Source of the DNA: an uncultured Eubacteriales bacterium
Lineage (GTDB): Bacteria > Bacillota > Clostridia > Lachnospirales > Lachnospiraceae
Assembly (NCBI GenBank): GCA_951800645.1
Contig: CATOIK010000010.1
Coordinates: forward strand, 1 to 64,000
Length of the DNA stretch: 64,000 nucleotides
Reading direction: 5' to 3'
The notes under the pieces are model-generated. The model was not told the origin of the DNA, did not search any database, and worked only from the letters and a program-made list of their open reading frames with translations. The translations under genes were made by a program, and so were the position numbers. Below, piece after piece: positions 62,719-64,000 of the stretch. The stretch's first letter is position 1; each line of letters starts with the position of its first letter.

Positions 62719-63723
62719 ATGTTAGACGGTAAAAAAGTGCTTTTCAGCGGAATGCAGGCAACCGGAAATCTGACTCTGGGAAACTATCTGGGCGCGCTGA
62801 AAAACTGGGTAACCATTGCAGATGAATACGAGACTTTTTACAGCGTGGTGGACATGCATTCCATCACTGTGCGCCAGGATCCGGCGGAGCTTAGAAAGCG
62901 GGCCAGAACCCTGCTGACGCTGTATATTGCGGCAGGTCTGGATCCGGAAAAAAACTGCATCTACTATCAGTCTCATGTAACCGGCCATGCAGAGCTTGCC
63001 TGGATTTTAAACTGCTTTACCTACATGGGCGAGTTAAATCGTATGACGCAGTTTAAGGACAAGGCAGCCAAGCATGCAGACAATATCAATGCAGGCCTGT
63101 TTACTTATCCGGTACTGATGGCTGCAGACATTTTGCTGTATCAGTCTGATGTGGTTCCGGTAGGCATTGACCAGATGCAGCATCTGGAGCTGACCAGAGA
63201 CATTGCCCAGCGTTTTAACGGCGTTTACGGAGATGTATTTACCATTCCGGAGGCTTACATCGGCAAGGTGGGAGCTAAGGTTATGAGCCTGCAGGATCCT
63301 GCAAAGAAGATGTCCAAATCCGATGAAAATCCCAATGGCAGCATTTATCTGATGGATGACCCGGATACTATCATCCGCAAATTCAAGCGGGCGGTAACAG
63401 ATTCTGAGGCCTGCGTCCGCTACTGCGAGGAGCAGCCAGGAATTAAAAACCTGATTGATATTTACTGTGCATGTACCGGTAAGACCCCGGCAGAGACGGA
63501 GCGGGAGTTTGACGGCAAGGGCTACGGCGATTTTAAGATGGCAGTGGGCGAGTCTGTTGTCAGCGTGTTAAAGCCGCTGCAGGACCGGTTTGCGGAGCTG
63601 TCCAGGGACAAGGCTTATTTAGACAGTGTAATCAAGAACAATGCGGAAAAGGCTCAGTATTTTTCCAACAAAACGCTGCGGAAGGTGCAGAAAAAGGTGG
63701 GATTCCCGGAGCGAATCCGGTAA
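62719..63723 (+). CDS. trpS: Tryptophanyl-tRNA synthetase
   Basis: 334 residues. Class I motifs TGNLTLGNYLGALKNW (HIGH-like) and LQDPAKKMSKSDEN (KMSKS), with MAADILLYQSDVVPVGIDQM between them. It charges tRNA-Trp. AAAGGAGA precedes ATG 62719; a terminator follows. Normal length and no damage. Confidence 0.96.
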   Translation: MLDGKKVLFSGMQATGNLTLGNYLGALKNWVTIADEYETFYSVVDMHSITVRQDPAELRKRARTLLTLYIAAGLDPEKNCIYYQSHVTGHAELAWILNCFTYMGELNRMTQFKDKAAKHADNINAGLFTYPVLMAADILLYQSDVVPVGIDQMQHLELTRDIAQRFNGVYGDVFTIPEAYIGKVGAKVMSLQDPAKKMSKSDENPNGSIYLMDDPDTIIRKFKRAVTDSEACVRYCEEQPGIKNLIDIYCACTGKTPAETEREFDGKGYGDFKMAVGESVVSVLKPLQDRFAELSRDKAYLDSVIKNNAEKAQYFSNKTLRKVQKKVGFPERIR

Positions 63724-63741
63724 GTTTTCAAGAGGACTGTT

Positions 63742-63780
63742 TAAGACGGAACGGCAAATATGCTGCTCCGTCTTTTTTTT
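63742..63780 (+). terminator. Rho-independent terminator after trpS
   Basis: AAGACGGA (63743-63750) pairs with TCCGTCTT (63767-63774), with partial pairing inside, followed by a T8 run. Confidence 0.88.
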
Positions 63781-63820
63781 GCCTTGGCTTCATACCATGT
63801 TGGTATGGAGGATGGACAAT

Positions 63821-64000
63821 ATGGCAGACTGGTATCGGATTTCGGCGGATGAGGCATTGAAAAAGCTGGGCAGCAGCAGGCGGGGACTGACAGGGCAGCA
63901 GGCCGGGGAGAACCGCCGGCAGGCGGGAGACAATGTGCTGACAGAGGGGAAAAGGAAAAGTGCGTTTCAGGTATTTTTGGAGCAGTTTCAGGACCTTCTG
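63821..64000 (+). CDS. P-type cation-transporting ATPase, N-terminal fragment (runs out of window)
   Basis: 60 codons from ATG 63821 (GGAGG 9 bases upstream) to the window edge, no stop. WYRISADEALKKLGSSRRGL, then NVLTEGKRKSAFQVFLEQF match the N-terminal cation ATPase domain that precedes the first membrane helix in calcium-type P-type ATPases. Just upstream is a palindrome CATACCA TGT TGGTATG (63791-63807), a possible operator. Ion specificity cannot be told from this part. Confidence 0.85.
   Translation, partial: MADWYRISADEALKKLGSSRRGLTGQQAGENRRQAGDNVLTEGKRKSAFQVFLEQFQDLL

Overview
This window looks like chromosome of a strictly anaerobic, spore-forming gut Firmicute, most likely a member of Lachnospiraceae (Clostridia). 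The basis is gene content and order: gdpP-rplI-dnaB, glgC-glgD, spoVG, pth-mfd-yaaA-spoVT, a pyruvate formate-lyase operon, mecA, a CwlD-like amidase, and AGGAGG-type ribosome binding sites throughout. I do not assign a genus. I see no rRNA, tRNA or CRISPR array.

Region 1 (1-6430) is the accessory part. It is an array of RHS polymorphic-toxin cassettes. The first is the 3' end of an rhs gene that enters from the left edge. After it come three displaced or damaged copies of the same core end (around 2111, 3958 and 5525). Where the core end survives, each copy runs into a different AT-rich tip and is followed by a small gene that is a plausible immunity gene. Damage includes a frameshift in a G6 tract, an in-frame stop in a zinc-ribbon gene, deletion junctions and a transposase remnant at 6184-6318.

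Region 2 (6432-12540) is housekeeping: a DUF4317 protein, then gdpP (c-di-AMP phosphodiesterase), rplI, dnaB and a MerR-type regulator. Region 3 (12563-18263) holds a class-I amidotransferase-like hydrolase, an 8Fe ferredoxin, and a pyruvate formate-lyase operon in which the enzyme is encoded as two proteins: a large catalytic protein without the glycyl-radical domain and an 81-residue protein carrying it, followed by pflA. The promoter carries an exact TTGAT-N4-ATCAA box. A DUF1858 gene and mecA follow.

Region 4 (18414-27161) starts with an unusual Ser/Thr kinase joined to a ParA/CpaE-like domain with a degenerate P-loop, overlapped out of frame by a second such ATPase. A small unknown gene, a GH18/SH3 cell-wall protein, a lipoprotein phosphoesterase, a CwlD-like amidase and a lipoprotein flavin fumarate-reductase-like protein follow. 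Region 5 (27231-43052) holds an orphan response regulator, mutS2, a pseudo-HtrA/PDZ membrane protein, a YhaM-like exoribonuclease, glucokinase, a CBS-type pyrophosphatase, a flavoprotein, shikimate kinase, phosphoglycerate mutase, a YhaN/YhaO-like pair and asnS.

Region 6 (43208-64000) holds glycogen synthesis (glgC-glgD), spoVG, pth, mfd, yaaA, spoVT, a cysteine desulfidase with a LysR regulator, CapA-like, MATE and malQ genes, two unknown membrane proteins, dgt, an ArsC/Spx-like protein, trpS and the start of a P-type ATPase. A short palindromic repeat occurs identically at 17331 and 51981, each time directly behind a terminator. Functions are inferred from motifs and remembered family features; no searches were run.
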